Notes under the pieces: model-generated
Database searches by the model: none
The model's input: only the letters and a program-made list of their open reading frames with translations
What the model was told of the DNA's origin: nothing
In this document: piece by piece, positions 24,442-31,011 of the stretch
Layout of the letters: the number at the start of each line of letters is the position of its first letter
Numbering within the stretch: position 1 is the stretch's first letter
Assembly: GCA_016787265.1 (NCBI GenBank)
Contig: JAEUVF010000013.1
Location: forward strand, 310,001-374,000
Length of the DNA: 64,000 nucleotides
Reading direction: 5' to 3'
Source: Flavipsychrobacter sp.
GTDB taxonomy: Bacteria; Bacteroidota; Bacteroidia; Chitinophagales; Chitinophagaceae
Position numbers and translations under genes: made by a program

Positions 24442-24505
24442 TTTTCACCTTATTCACCTCATTGACCATTTTCACTTTTCACTTTTCACCTTTCACCTTT
24501 TTCCT
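24442..24505. repeat. Family-B repeat, right arm (TTTCACC tandem)
   Basis: A pyrimidine-rich tandem of TTTCACC/TTTTCAC units. Bases 24477-24500 are the exact reverse complement of the left arm 24299-24322. The 20-mer TTTCACTTTTCACCTTTCAC (24477-24496) occurs again at 28265-28284 inside the alpha operon. The arm ends ~27 bp before the unknown gene at 24532. Confidence 0.8.
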
Positions 24506-24531
24506 TATATTACTACTAAATTATCTGCCAT

Positions 24532-24927
24532 ATGATCAAATTCAATCAAATCAAACCAGGAGATTATGTGCTGGCGGAATATGAGGGGGAACTTTGGGAA
24601 GGAATTGTAAATGAACTGAATAAGGAAGACAAGGAGGTCTGTGTTCAGACCGAGGTTCAGGAATTTTGGTTTAAACCGGAAGATCTTCGTCCGATACCGC
24701 TGGATGAGAGTCAGTTGATGAAATTTGGATTTGAAAAAGAGATTCCGGGAGATGGCTGGGTCAAATATAAAAAAGGCCCTTTCCGGATCCTGATGACTGA
24801 AAAAGACGGGTTTCAGGACTATGAGATCTGGTACCGGGAAGACCGCCGCCACATCAAACAACCGCTGTCTGTGCACGAACTCCAGAATCATTATTATGAT
24901 ATGACCAAGGTGGAGTTGGGGAGATAG
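24532..24927 (+). CDS. Conserved-looking hypothetical protein, N-terminal SH3/Tudor-like barrel
   Basis: I do not recognise this 131-residue soluble protein. Its first half (KPGDYVLAEYEGELWEGIV and VQTEVQEFWFKPEDLRPI) alternates charged and hydrophobic residues like a small SH3- or Tudor-type beta barrel. The second half has GWVKYKKGPFRILMTEKDGF and IWYREDRRHIK and ends in a helix. There is no signal peptide or membrane segment. It lies alone between the hmgA-side repeats and the alpha operon, with a family-A hairpin after its stop. Confidence 0.75.
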   Translation: MIKFNQIKPGDYVLAEYEGELWEGIVNELNKEDKEVCVQTEVQEFWFKPEDLRPIPLDESQLMKFGFEKEIPGDGWVKYKKGPFRILMTEKDGFQDYEIWYREDRRHIKQPLSVHELQNHYYDMTKVELGR

Positions 24928-25027
24928 GGAAGAAAGGAAAGGGGAGGAATGGAGGAGGGAGGAATGGAAGACTGGACAAAAGATGTCCATTTTTCCCTTT
25001 TTTCGTCTTCCATTCCTCCTTTTTTTC
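24915..25027. repeat. Family-A purine/pyrimidine tract forming a nested hairpin
   Basis: A purine tract overlaps the end of the unknown gene and continues to 24972. The 15-nt arm 24958-24972 pairs perfectly with 25005-25019, and inside it TGGAC/GTCCA (24973-24977, 24985-24989) forms a second stem. A run of seven T follows the outer arm on the plus strand. It can act as a terminator separating the upstream gene from the infA promoter. Confidence 0.7.
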
Positions 25028-25078
25028 GATAAATTGGGGTTTTTTCCCCATTTTTTTCATTTTGACTAATAATAATAC

Positions 25079-25086
25079 TATCTTTG
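25079..25086 (+). promoter_or_regulatory. -7 promoter box (TATCTTTG) of the infA-rplQ operon
   Basis: TATCTTTG fits TAnnTTTG, 16 nt upstream of the infA ATG. A TTTG at 25061-25064 could be a -33 element, though its spacing (14 bp) is shorter than the usual ~19 bp. It is the only box found upstream of the alpha operon. Confidence 0.6.
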
Positions 25087-25102
25087 CGCTCCCAAAATCT
25101 GT

Positions 25103-25321
25103 ATGGCAAAACAAGCACTCATTAAACAGGATGGAATTATTGTGGAAGCACTTTCGAACGCGATGTTCAAGGTGAAACTTCAGAATGAACACGAAATTCT
25201 CGCAACTATTTCAGGAAAAATGAGAATGCACTATATCCGGATTCTGCCTGGTGATAAGGTAGGTGTGGAAATGAGTCCGTACGATTTGACAAGAGGCAGG
25301 ATTATTTTTAGATATAAATAA
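25103..25321 (+). CDS. infA: Translation initiation factor IF-1
   Basis: A 72-residue single OB-fold protein that binds the 30S A site during initiation. Family motifs are [40 protein letters not shown] and [13 protein letters not shown]. The length is standard. It is the first gene of the ribosomal alpha operon here; secY and map, which usually precede it, are absent. Confidence 0.97.
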   Translation: MAKQALIKQDGIIVEALSNAMFKVKLQNEHEILATISGKMRMHYIRILPGDKVGVEMSPYDLTRGRIIFRYK

Positions 25322-25331
25322 CACAAGCATC

Positions 25332-25448
25332 ATGAAAGTTCGTGCATCCATTAAAAAACGCAGTGCCGATTGCAAAATTGTGCGTCGGAAGGGAAGGCTC
25401 TATGTGATTAACAAAAAGAACCCCCGCTACAAGCAAAGACAAGGTTAA
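25332..25448 (+). CDS. rpmJ: 50S ribosomal protein L36 (zinc-ligand-free form)
   Basis: A 38-residue protein starting [19 protein letters not shown] and ending NPRYKQRQG. Only one of the three zinc cysteines of the C+ form remains (Cys14), and the histidine is replaced, so this is the C- type of L36. It lies 10 bp after infA and 54 bp before rpsM, the standard order. It is too short for most ORF filters but unmistakable. Confidence 0.96.
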   Translation: MKVRASIKKRSADCKIVRRKGRLYVINKKNPRYKQRQG

Positions 25449-25502
25449 TCCTTATCTGTTGCAAGCTTCAGTCATTTGTAAAATTGAAAATAGAAACAGA
25501 TT

Positions 25503-25883
25503 ATGGCTCGTATTGCCGGTGTTGACTTACCAAAAAACAAAAGAGGCGAAATAGGCCTGACCTACATCTTCGGGATCGGTCGTTCTACCGCCAGGCAGAT
25601 TCTTGATAATGCTGGAATCAGCTATAACAAGAAAGTGCATGAGTGGAATGATGATGAATTAGCGGCTATCCGTAATTTCATCAACGACGAAATCAAAGTA
25701 GAAGGCCAGTTGCGCTCTGAGGTACAGATGAGCATCAAGCGTTTGCTTGATATCGCCTGCTACCGTGGTTTACGTCACCGTAAAGGGTTGCCGCTTCGTG
25801 GTCAGCGTACCAAAACGAACAGCCGCACCCGTAAAGGAAAGCGTAGAACAGTTGCTGGTAAGAAAAAAGCTCCTAAGAAGTAA
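25503..25883 (+). CDS. rpsM: 30S ribosomal protein S13
   Basis: A 126-residue S13 of the small-subunit head, contacting the 50S subunit and P-site tRNA. Motifs are [33 protein letters not shown] (helix-hairpin-helix) and the C-terminal [19 protein letters not shown] with a basic tail. A 110-bp spacer with possible hairpins separates it from rpsK. Confidence 0.98.
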   Translation: MARIAGVDLPKNKRGEIGLTYIFGIGRSTARQILDNAGISYNKKVHEWNDDELAAIRNFINDEIKVEGQLRSEVQMSIKRLLDIACYRGLRHRKGLPLRGQRTKTNSRTRKGKRRTVAGKKKAPKK

Positions 25884-25993
25884 GACATAGAGCTACCGCT
25901 ACCAGATCCGGTCTTAGGAGGGGGAGGAGCGTAGCTGTCCTGGCTCAGGTGAACCAGGAAGAATTTTTTAAAGATTACCTCATTATCTAAGTA
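25884..25993 (+). promoter_or_regulatory. rpsM-rpsK spacer with possible RNA structure
   Basis: This 110-bp gap is long for the operon. It contains AGCTAC...GTAGCT as an outer stem around a G-rich stretch (GGAGGGGGAGGAG), then CCTGG...CCAGG as a second small hairpin. It may be a leader structure for rpsK or simply unconstrained sequence; no promoter box is obvious. Confidence 0.35.
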
Positions 25994-26395
25994 ATGGCAA
26001 AACAACAAAACAGCGCTAAAGCCGCTGCCAAAAAAAGAGTAGTGAAGGTGGACGCATATGGTGATGCTCATATTTCCGCCACTTTCAATAACCTCATTAT
26101 CTCCCTGACAAACAAAAATGGTCAGGTTATTTCCTGGTCTTCTGCCGGTAAAATGGGATTCAAAGGTTCTAAGAAGAACACTCCCTATGCTGCTCAGATG
26201 GCTGCTGCAGATGCCGCCAAAACCGCTCTGGATGCCGGTTTGAAGCGTGTTGACGTATTCGTGAAAGGTCCCGGTTCAGGCCGTGAAGGTGCTATCCGCT
26301 CTCTCAGTCAGTCGGGTATCGAAGTGGTAATGATTAAAGACGTTACACCGTTACCACATAACGGTTGTCGTCCTCCGAAAAAACGCCGCGTATAA
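25994..26395 (+). CDS. rpsK: 30S ribosomal protein S11
   Basis: A 133-residue S11 of the 30S platform near the E-site mRNA. Motifs are [56 protein letters not shown] and the C-terminal [16 protein letters not shown]. The N-terminus carries a lysine/alanine-rich extension. It is followed by a 130-bp spacer with two inverted repeats before rpsD. Confidence 0.98.
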   Translation: MAKQQNSAKAAAKKRVVKVDAYGDAHISATFNNLIISLTNKNGQVISWSSAGKMGFKGSKKNTPYAAQMAAADAAKTALDAGLKRVDVFVKGPGSGREGAIRSLSQSGIEVVMIKDVTPLPHNGCRPPKKRRV

Positions 26396-26408
26396 TTTTT
26401 TTCATATA

Positions 26409-26501
26409 CCGAAACCCAAGGCTTAACAGGCTTTGGGTTTCGGATTTTGTATTTTCTAACATGGGTGTACAATTTATTTTAAGATTTTTACCGATTGTAC
26501 A
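26409..26501 (+). promoter_or_regulatory. Two hairpins in the rpsK-rpsD spacer
   Basis: The first hairpin (26409-26443) has a 14-bp stem with one G-U pair, CCGAAACCCAAGGC against its complement, followed by a T-rich stretch; it looks like an attenuator or partial terminator. The second is an inverted repeat TGTACAAT (26466-26473) / ATTGTACA (26494-26501). They lie just upstream of rpsD. In E. coli S4 autoregulates the alpha operon through a leader structure, so an S4-binding site here is possible, but the structures do not obviously match it. Confidence 0.5.
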
Positions 26502-26525
26502 TCGCAACTAAAAAATCAAGTTGAT

Positions 26526-27131
26526 ATGGCACGTTACACTGGTCCAAAGACCAAAATTTCAAGAATCTTCGGTGAACCCATTCTCGGTAATGGGAAATGG
26601 CTGAACAAGAACAGCAATCCTCCCGGTCAGCATGGTGCTGCCCGTAAGCGTAAGAGCCTGGGTGAATATGCCCTGCAGCTCCGCGAAAAACAAAAAGCCA
26701 AGTACACATATGGCGTACTGGAGAAGCAATTCCGCAAAACTTTTGAAGAAGCTTCCCGTCGTAAAGGTGTTACTGGTGAAAACCTGATCAAATTACTGGA
26801 AGCTCGTCTCGATAATACGGTTTTCCGTATGGGTATCGCGCCTTCCCGTCCTGCTGCCCGTCAGCTGGTTAGCCACAAACACATCATGGTAAATGGTGAA
26901 GTGGTAAACGTACCTTCTTTCCAACTGAAAGCCGGTGATATCATTACCTTCAAACCAGGATCAGACGAAAAAACAGGTCTGACCAGCCAGGTTCGCGGTA
27001 AGAATCAGAAGTTCAGCTGGATCGACTGGAATGAGACTACTATGACTGGTACTTTCATCACGTATCCCGAGCGGGAAAGTGTTCCTGAAAACATTAAGGA
27101 GCAACTGATCGTGGAATTGTACTCTAAGTAA
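26526..27131 (+). CDS. rpsD: 30S ribosomal protein S4
   Basis: A 201-residue S4, a primary 16S rRNA-binding protein that nucleates 30S assembly. Motifs are [39 protein letters not shown] and the S4 RNA-binding domain [20 protein letters not shown] followed by [10 protein letters not shown]. Length is normal. It is encoded in the alpha operon upstream of rpoA, as in other Bacteroidota. Confidence 0.98.
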   Translation: MARYTGPKTKISRIFGEPILGNGKWLNKNSNPPGQHGAARKRKSLGEYALQLREKQKAKYTYGVLEKQFRKTFEEASRRKGVTGENLIKLLEARLDNTVFRMGIAPSRPAARQLVSHKHIMVNGEVVNVPSFQLKAGDIITFKPGSDEKTGLTSQVRGKNQKFSWIDWNETTMTGTFITYPERESVPENIKEQLIVELYSK

Positions 27132-27177
27132 TAGAGTCGAGTAAATAACCCATACAAAACGTAAATCGAACATACAA

Positions 27178-28176
27178 ATGGCCATTTTAAACTTTCAGAA
27201 ACCCGACAAAATCGTTTTGCAGAAAGCAAATGATTTTGAAGCACAATTCGAATTCCGTCCCTTAGAGCCAGGTTATGGTGTTACCATCGGCAACGCCCTT
27301 CGCCGGGTACTGCTCAGCTCTTTGGAAGGTTTTGCGATCGTGGGTATCAGAATTGAAGGGGCTGAACATGAGTTTGCTACCATCAAAGGGGTTACAGAAG
27401 ATCTAACAGATATCATTCTGAACCTTAAGCAGGTTCGTTTTAAAAAGGTGGTTGATACAGAAGTTGCCAACGAAAAGGTGGTGCTTCATATTAAAGGTAA
27501 AAGCGAGTTTACTGCCGGTATGATCCAGGATGGTACGCAGAGCTTCCAGATTATGAATCCGGAACTGCTGATCTGCACCATGGATCCTTCCGCAAAACTG
27601 GAGATTGAACTGACTATCGGTAAAGGCCGTGGTTATGTTCCTGCAGAAGAAAACAAGCTGAAAGATGCGCCTCTTGGTTATATTCCTATCGACTCTATTT
27701 ATACCCCCATCAAAAACGTTAAATACAGCGTTGAAAATACCAGGGTTGAACAAAGAACCGATTTCGAAAAACTGATCATGGATGTGGCAACGGACGGAAC
27801 CATTCACCCTGAAGAAGCAGTGAAGCAGGCTTCCCGTATCCTGATTCAGCACCTGATGATCATCACCGATGAGAACATCACCTTCGATAATAAGGAAGAG
27901 AAGAAAGAAGACCTGGTAGACGAACAGACCCTGCAACTGCGCAAGGTGCTGAAGACTCCACTGGAAGATCTCGACCTCAGCGTTCGTGCATTCAACTGCC
28001 TGAAAGCTGCCAAAATCAATTCCCTCAGCGAACTCGTTCAGTACGAGCAGGAAGACCTCATGAAATTCCGCAACTTCGGTCAGAAATCACTGGCTGAAAT
28101 CGAGCAGGTGTTACATGAGCGCGGCCTTAGCTTCGGTATGGACCTGGCAAAACTGGGAATCGACAAGGAAGACTGA
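27178..28176 (+). CDS. rpoA: RNA polymerase alpha subunit
   Basis: A 332-residue alpha subunit. The N-terminal domain (about 1-235) mediates dimerisation and beta/beta' assembly: FEFRPLEPGYGVTIGNALRR, LLSSLEGFAI. The C-terminal domain (about 265-325) has two helix-hairpin-helix elements: LDLSVRAFNCLKAAKINSL, FRNFGQKSLAEIEQVL. The acidic linker KEEKKEDLVDEQ is typical of the phylum. Stop at 28176; a repeat-bearing 158-bp spacer separates it from rplQ. Confidence 0.98.
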   Translation: MAILNFQKPDKIVLQKANDFEAQFEFRPLEPGYGVTIGNALRRVLLSSLEGFAIVGIRIEGAEHEFATIKGVTEDLTDIILNLKQVRFKKVVDTEVANEKVVLHIKGKSEFTAGMIQDGTQSFQIMNPELLICTMDPSAKLEIELTIGKGRGYVPAEENKLKDAPLGYIPIDSIYTPIKNVKYSVENTRVEQRTDFEKLIMDVATDGTIHPEEAVKQASRILIQHLMIITDENITFDNKEEKKEDLVDEQTLQLRKVLKTPLEDLDLSVRAFNCLKAAKINSLSELVQYEQEDLMKFRNFGQKSLAEIEQVLHERGLSFGMDLAKLGIDKED

Positions 28177-28257
28177 ATGGAAGTAAGAACTTTGAAGTAA
28201 GAATTAAGAAGTAATATTCGATGTGAAATAGATGAACAAGTGATCTCGTGATGATTC

Positions 28258-28319
28258 TTTCACCTTTCACTTTTCACCTTTCACAATAATCAGGCTGCAA
28301 TTCCTGACACGGTGCAGCC
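28258..28319 (+). repeat. Family-B repeat fragment and stem-loop in rpoA-rplQ spacer
   Basis: Bases 28258-28284 are TTTCACC/TTTTCAC units, including the 20-mer TTTCACTTTTCACCTTTCAC (28265-28284) shared exactly with 24477-24496. Just downstream GGCTGCA (28293-28299) and TGCAGCC (28313-28319) form a 7-bp stem in front of rplQ. The earlier part of the spacer (28179-28218) carries GAAGTAAGAA-type direct repeats. Confidence 0.7.
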
Positions 28320-28334
28320 GTAAAACAACAAGTC

Positions 28335-28841
28335 ATGCGTCACGGAGACAAAATCAACAACCTGGGTCGTAAGAAAGCCCATAGAGAAGCCCTGCTGGCT
28401 AACCTTAGTATCAACCTGATCGAGCACAAGCGTATTGTAACTACCCTGGCTAAAGCCAAGGCATTGCGTGTGTTCATTGAACCCCTGATTACTAAGGCTA
28501 AATCAAACGATACCCACAATCGCCGCGTAGTGTTCAGTTATCTTCAGAACAAAGAAGCTGTTACTGAACTCTTCAGCACCATCGCCGACAAAGTTGGCGG
28601 TCGCCCCGGTGGTTATACCCGTATCCTGAAGCTGGGTACTCGTCCTGGTGATAATGCTGAACAAGCTCTGATTGAACTGGTAGACTTCAACGAGGTTTAC
28701 GGTAAATCTGCTGAAGCAAAAGCTGAACCAGCTAAGAGAACTCGTCGTGGTGGTAAAAAAGCTGCTGAAGCGAAAGCTGAAGCTCCTGCTGCAGCCACTG
28801 AAACTCCCGCTGAATCAACCCCCGAAAAAGCGGCTGAATAA
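28335..28841 (+). CDS. rplQ: 50S ribosomal protein L17 with long C-terminal extension
   Basis: The L17 core (residues 1-~125) starts [20 protein letters not shown] and contains SLIEHKR-type sequence [20 protein letters not shown] and [21 protein letters not shown] ~40-residue Ala/Glu/Lys-rich tail follows ([18 protein letters not shown]...), as often seen in Bacteroidota. It is the last gene of the alpha operon and is followed by a strong terminator. Confidence 0.97.
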   Translation: MRHGDKINNLGRKKAHREALLANLSINLIEHKRIVTTLAKAKALRVFIEPLITKAKSNDTHNRRVVFSYLQNKEAVTELFSTIADKVGGRPGGYTRILKLGTRPGDNAEQALIELVDFNEVYGKSAEAKAEPAKRTRRGGKKAAEAKAEAPAAATETPAESTPEKAAE

Positions 28842-28867
28842 GGATGAATGATTGATTCTCAATAATG

Positions 28868-28899
28868 GGCAGAATGGTTTTCCATTCTGCCTTTTTTTT
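28868..28899 (+). terminator. Intrinsic terminator of the alpha operon
   Basis: A perfect 10-bp stem GGCAGAATGG / CCATTCTGCC with a TTTT loop is followed by eight T. It lies 26 bp after the rplQ stop and before carA, and marks the end of infA-rplQ. Confidence 0.92.
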
Positions 28900-28931
28900 A
28901 CAGATATTTGCAAAACTTTTTCCCAATACAC

Positions 28932-30041
28932 ATGCAACAAACTCCTCAACAAAAAGCTATCCTCGTTCTGCAGGATGGCTCGGTTCACCATGGTAAGGCA
29001 TTTGGTAAAATCGGTACCACTACCGGTGAGCTTTGTTTTAATACAGGTATGACCGGTTATCAGGAAGTGTTTACAGACCCCAGTTACTATGGCCAGGTGA
29101 TTATTATGAACTCCGTGCATATTGGTAACTATGGCGTTAAGGATGAAGATGTGGAATCCGGTTCTGTTAAAGTGCGTGGTATTGTAAGTCGAAACCTCGA
29201 AGAACATTTCAGTCGCCGCCTTGCAAAAGGTTCCCTGGATGAATATCTCAAAGAGAATAATATTATTGCTATTGAAGGGGTGGATACCCGCGCACTCACT
29301 GCTAAAGTACGTACCGAAGGTGCCATGAACTGCATTATCTCTTCCGAGCTTTTCGATGTGGAAGAATTAAAGAAACAATTGAGCCAGGTGCCTTCTATGG
29401 ACGGACTGGAACTGGCCAGTGTAGTGAGCACTACTGAACCCTATGAAATGGGCGATCCCAACAGCGACCTGCGTATTGCTGTCCTCGATTACGGTGTGAA
29501 GAAACATATCCTGCAGTGTATGGTGGACCGCGGTGCTTTTGTTCGCGTATATCCTGCCAAAACTTCCTTCGAAGAACTGCAGCAATTTGCTCCGGATGGA
29601 TACTTTATCAGTAATGGACCTGGCGATCCAGCTCCTATGGACTATGCCGTTAAAACAGTACAATCCATTCTGGAAACCAACAAACCCATGTTCGGTATCT
29701 GCCTGGGGCACCAGCTCCTGGCCCTTGCCAACGGCATACCGACGTTTAAAATGCACCATGGTCACCGCGGTTTAAATCACCCGGTTAAAAACCTCATCAC
29801 GGGTAAATGTGAAATCACTACACAGAACCATGGCTTTGGTGTGGATCCGGAAGCAGTGAAAAAAGCCGATCATATTGAGATCACGCACGTGAACCTGAAT
29901 GACCATTCCATTGAAGGTATCCGCGTTAAAGGCAAACCTGCTTTCTCCGTTCAATACCATCCGGAAAGTACTCCCGGTCCACATGACAGTCGTTACCTGT
30001 TTGATGAGTTCATCGGTATGATTAAGGCTTCGAAGAATTAA
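28932..30041 (+). CDS. carA: Carbamoyl-phosphate synthase small subunit
   Basis: A 369-residue glutaminase subunit that supplies ammonia to CarB for carbamoyl phosphate (arginine and pyrimidine synthesis). The N-terminal CPSase_sm domain shows LVLQDGSVHHGKAFG and FNTGMTGYQEVFTDPSY. The class I amidotransferase domain has the nucleophile Cys257 in FGICLGHQ and the triad His/Glu in VQYHPESTPGP. The frame opens at a TTG (28908), but the ATG at 28932 (MQQTPQQKAIL) is the likely start. carB is not adjacent in the window. Confidence 0.96.
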   Translation: MQQTPQQKAILVLQDGSVHHGKAFGKIGTTTGELCFNTGMTGYQEVFTDPSYYGQVIIMNSVHIGNYGVKDEDVESGSVKVRGIVSRNLEEHFSRRLAKGSLDEYLKENNIIAIEGVDTRALTAKVRTEGAMNCIISSELFDVEELKKQLSQVPSMDGLELASVVSTTEPYEMGDPNSDLRIAVLDYGVKKHILQCMVDRGAFVRVYPAKTSFEELQQFAPDGYFISNGPGDPAPMDYAVKTVQSILETNKPMFGICLGHQLLALANGIPTFKMHHGHRGLNHPVKNLITGKCEITTQNHGFGVDPEAVKKADHIEITHVNLNDHSIEGIRVKGKPAFSVQYHPESTPGPHDSRYLFDEFIGMIKASKN

Positions 30042-30057
30042 TTCGTAGTTTTAATGC

Positions 30058-30591
30058 ATGCTGCAGCTCAGTGCTTGTAAAGCAGGCGACTTTTTACTGG
30101 AACCTATTGTCAGATCCGATCAGCCTTTTGTATTCAAAGGACTGAGTGATCCTGCCGTGATTAAATTCTATGGGGTTTCATATGATTCATTGGAGTCTAC
30201 TGCAGCTCAAATGGATTTCTATGAAAACCTGGTGAAAGAGGAGCGTGGTGCCGCCTGGAAGATTGTTGATGGGCTGAACCAACAACCTGTTGGCGTGCTA
30301 GCCGGTTATGACTATCAACCCCGGCATGAAAAGATGGAAATCGGCTTCTGGCTGGTGCCGGAATACCAGGGCAAAGGAATACTGAAAACAGTACTTCCTG
30401 TTTTCCTGCAGCAACTGCAAGCCTTATTTAAACTGCACCGGCTGGAAGCTACTGTTGAATCAGAAAACCTGGCCAGTTGCCGGCTCCTTGAAAAAACAGG
30501 CTTTAAACAAGAGGGACTGTTGCGTGATTACGAAATCAAAAATGGAAAGCGAATCAGTCTCTTCGTATATTCCTTATTGTTAGCTAACTGA
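30058..30591 (+). CDS. RimJ/RimL-type GNAT N-acetyltransferase
   Basis: A 177-residue acetyltransferase of the RimJ/RimL subgroup. Motifs are LEPIVRSDQPFVFKGLSDP at the N-terminus, EIGFWLVPEYQGKGILKTVL (acetyl-CoA loop) and ATVESENLASCRLLEKTGFKQEG. The family acetylates protein N-termini or small amines; this target is unknown. It begins 16 bp after carA and ends 3 bp before aroQ, so the three may be co-transcribed. Confidence 0.9.
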   Translation: MLQLSACKAGDFLLEPIVRSDQPFVFKGLSDPAVIKFYGVSYDSLESTAAQMDFYENLVKEERGAAWKIVDGLNQQPVGVLAGYDYQPRHEKMEIGFWLVPEYQGKGILKTVLPVFLQQLQALFKLHRLEATVESENLASCRLLEKTGFKQEGLLRDYEIKNGKRISLFVYSLLLAN

Positions 30592-30594
30592 ATT

Positions 30595-31011
30595 ATGAAT
30601 ATTGCCATCCTAAACGGACCCAATCTAAACCTGCTGGGAAAACGCGAACCCGGCATCTACGGCTCGCAGGATTTTGAAAGTTTCCTTCAAAGCCTTCAGG
30701 CCAAATATCCCGCCATCAGCATTAGTTATTTTCAATCCAATCTGGAAGGGGAATTAATTGATGAACTTCAGCGCGTGGGTTTTTCAGTGGATGGCATTAT
30801 CCTGAACCCCGGTGGTTATACCCATACTTCTGTTGCCCTCGGAGATACCATCGCGGCCATTACCAGTCCGGTGATTGAAGTGCATATCAGCAATGTGCAT
30901 GCCCGTGAGGACTTTAGAAAAATATCTCATATCAGTGCCAAGGCAAAAGGAACGATTGCGGGGTTGGGACTGAAAGGCTATGAGTTAGCCCTTCAGTTCT
31001 TCTTACCCTGA
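30595..31011 (+). CDS. aroQ: Type II 3-dehydroquinate dehydratase
   Basis: A 138-residue type II dehydroquinase that forms 3-dehydroshikimate in the shikimate pathway. Motifs are ILNGPNLNLLGKREPGIYG (with the catalytic Tyr), QSNLEGELIDELQ, ILNPGGYTHTSVAL and VIEVHISNVHAREDFR (catalytic His). Length is slightly short but complete. Its stop abuts the stop of the convergent sortilin-like gene with no spacer. Confidence 0.96.
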   Translation: MNIAILNGPNLNLLGKREPGIYGSQDFESFLQSLQAKYPAISISYFQSNLEGELIDELQRVGFSVDGIILNPGGYTHTSVALGDTIAAITSPVIEVHISNVHAREDFRKISHISAKAKGTIAGLGLKGYELALQFFLP

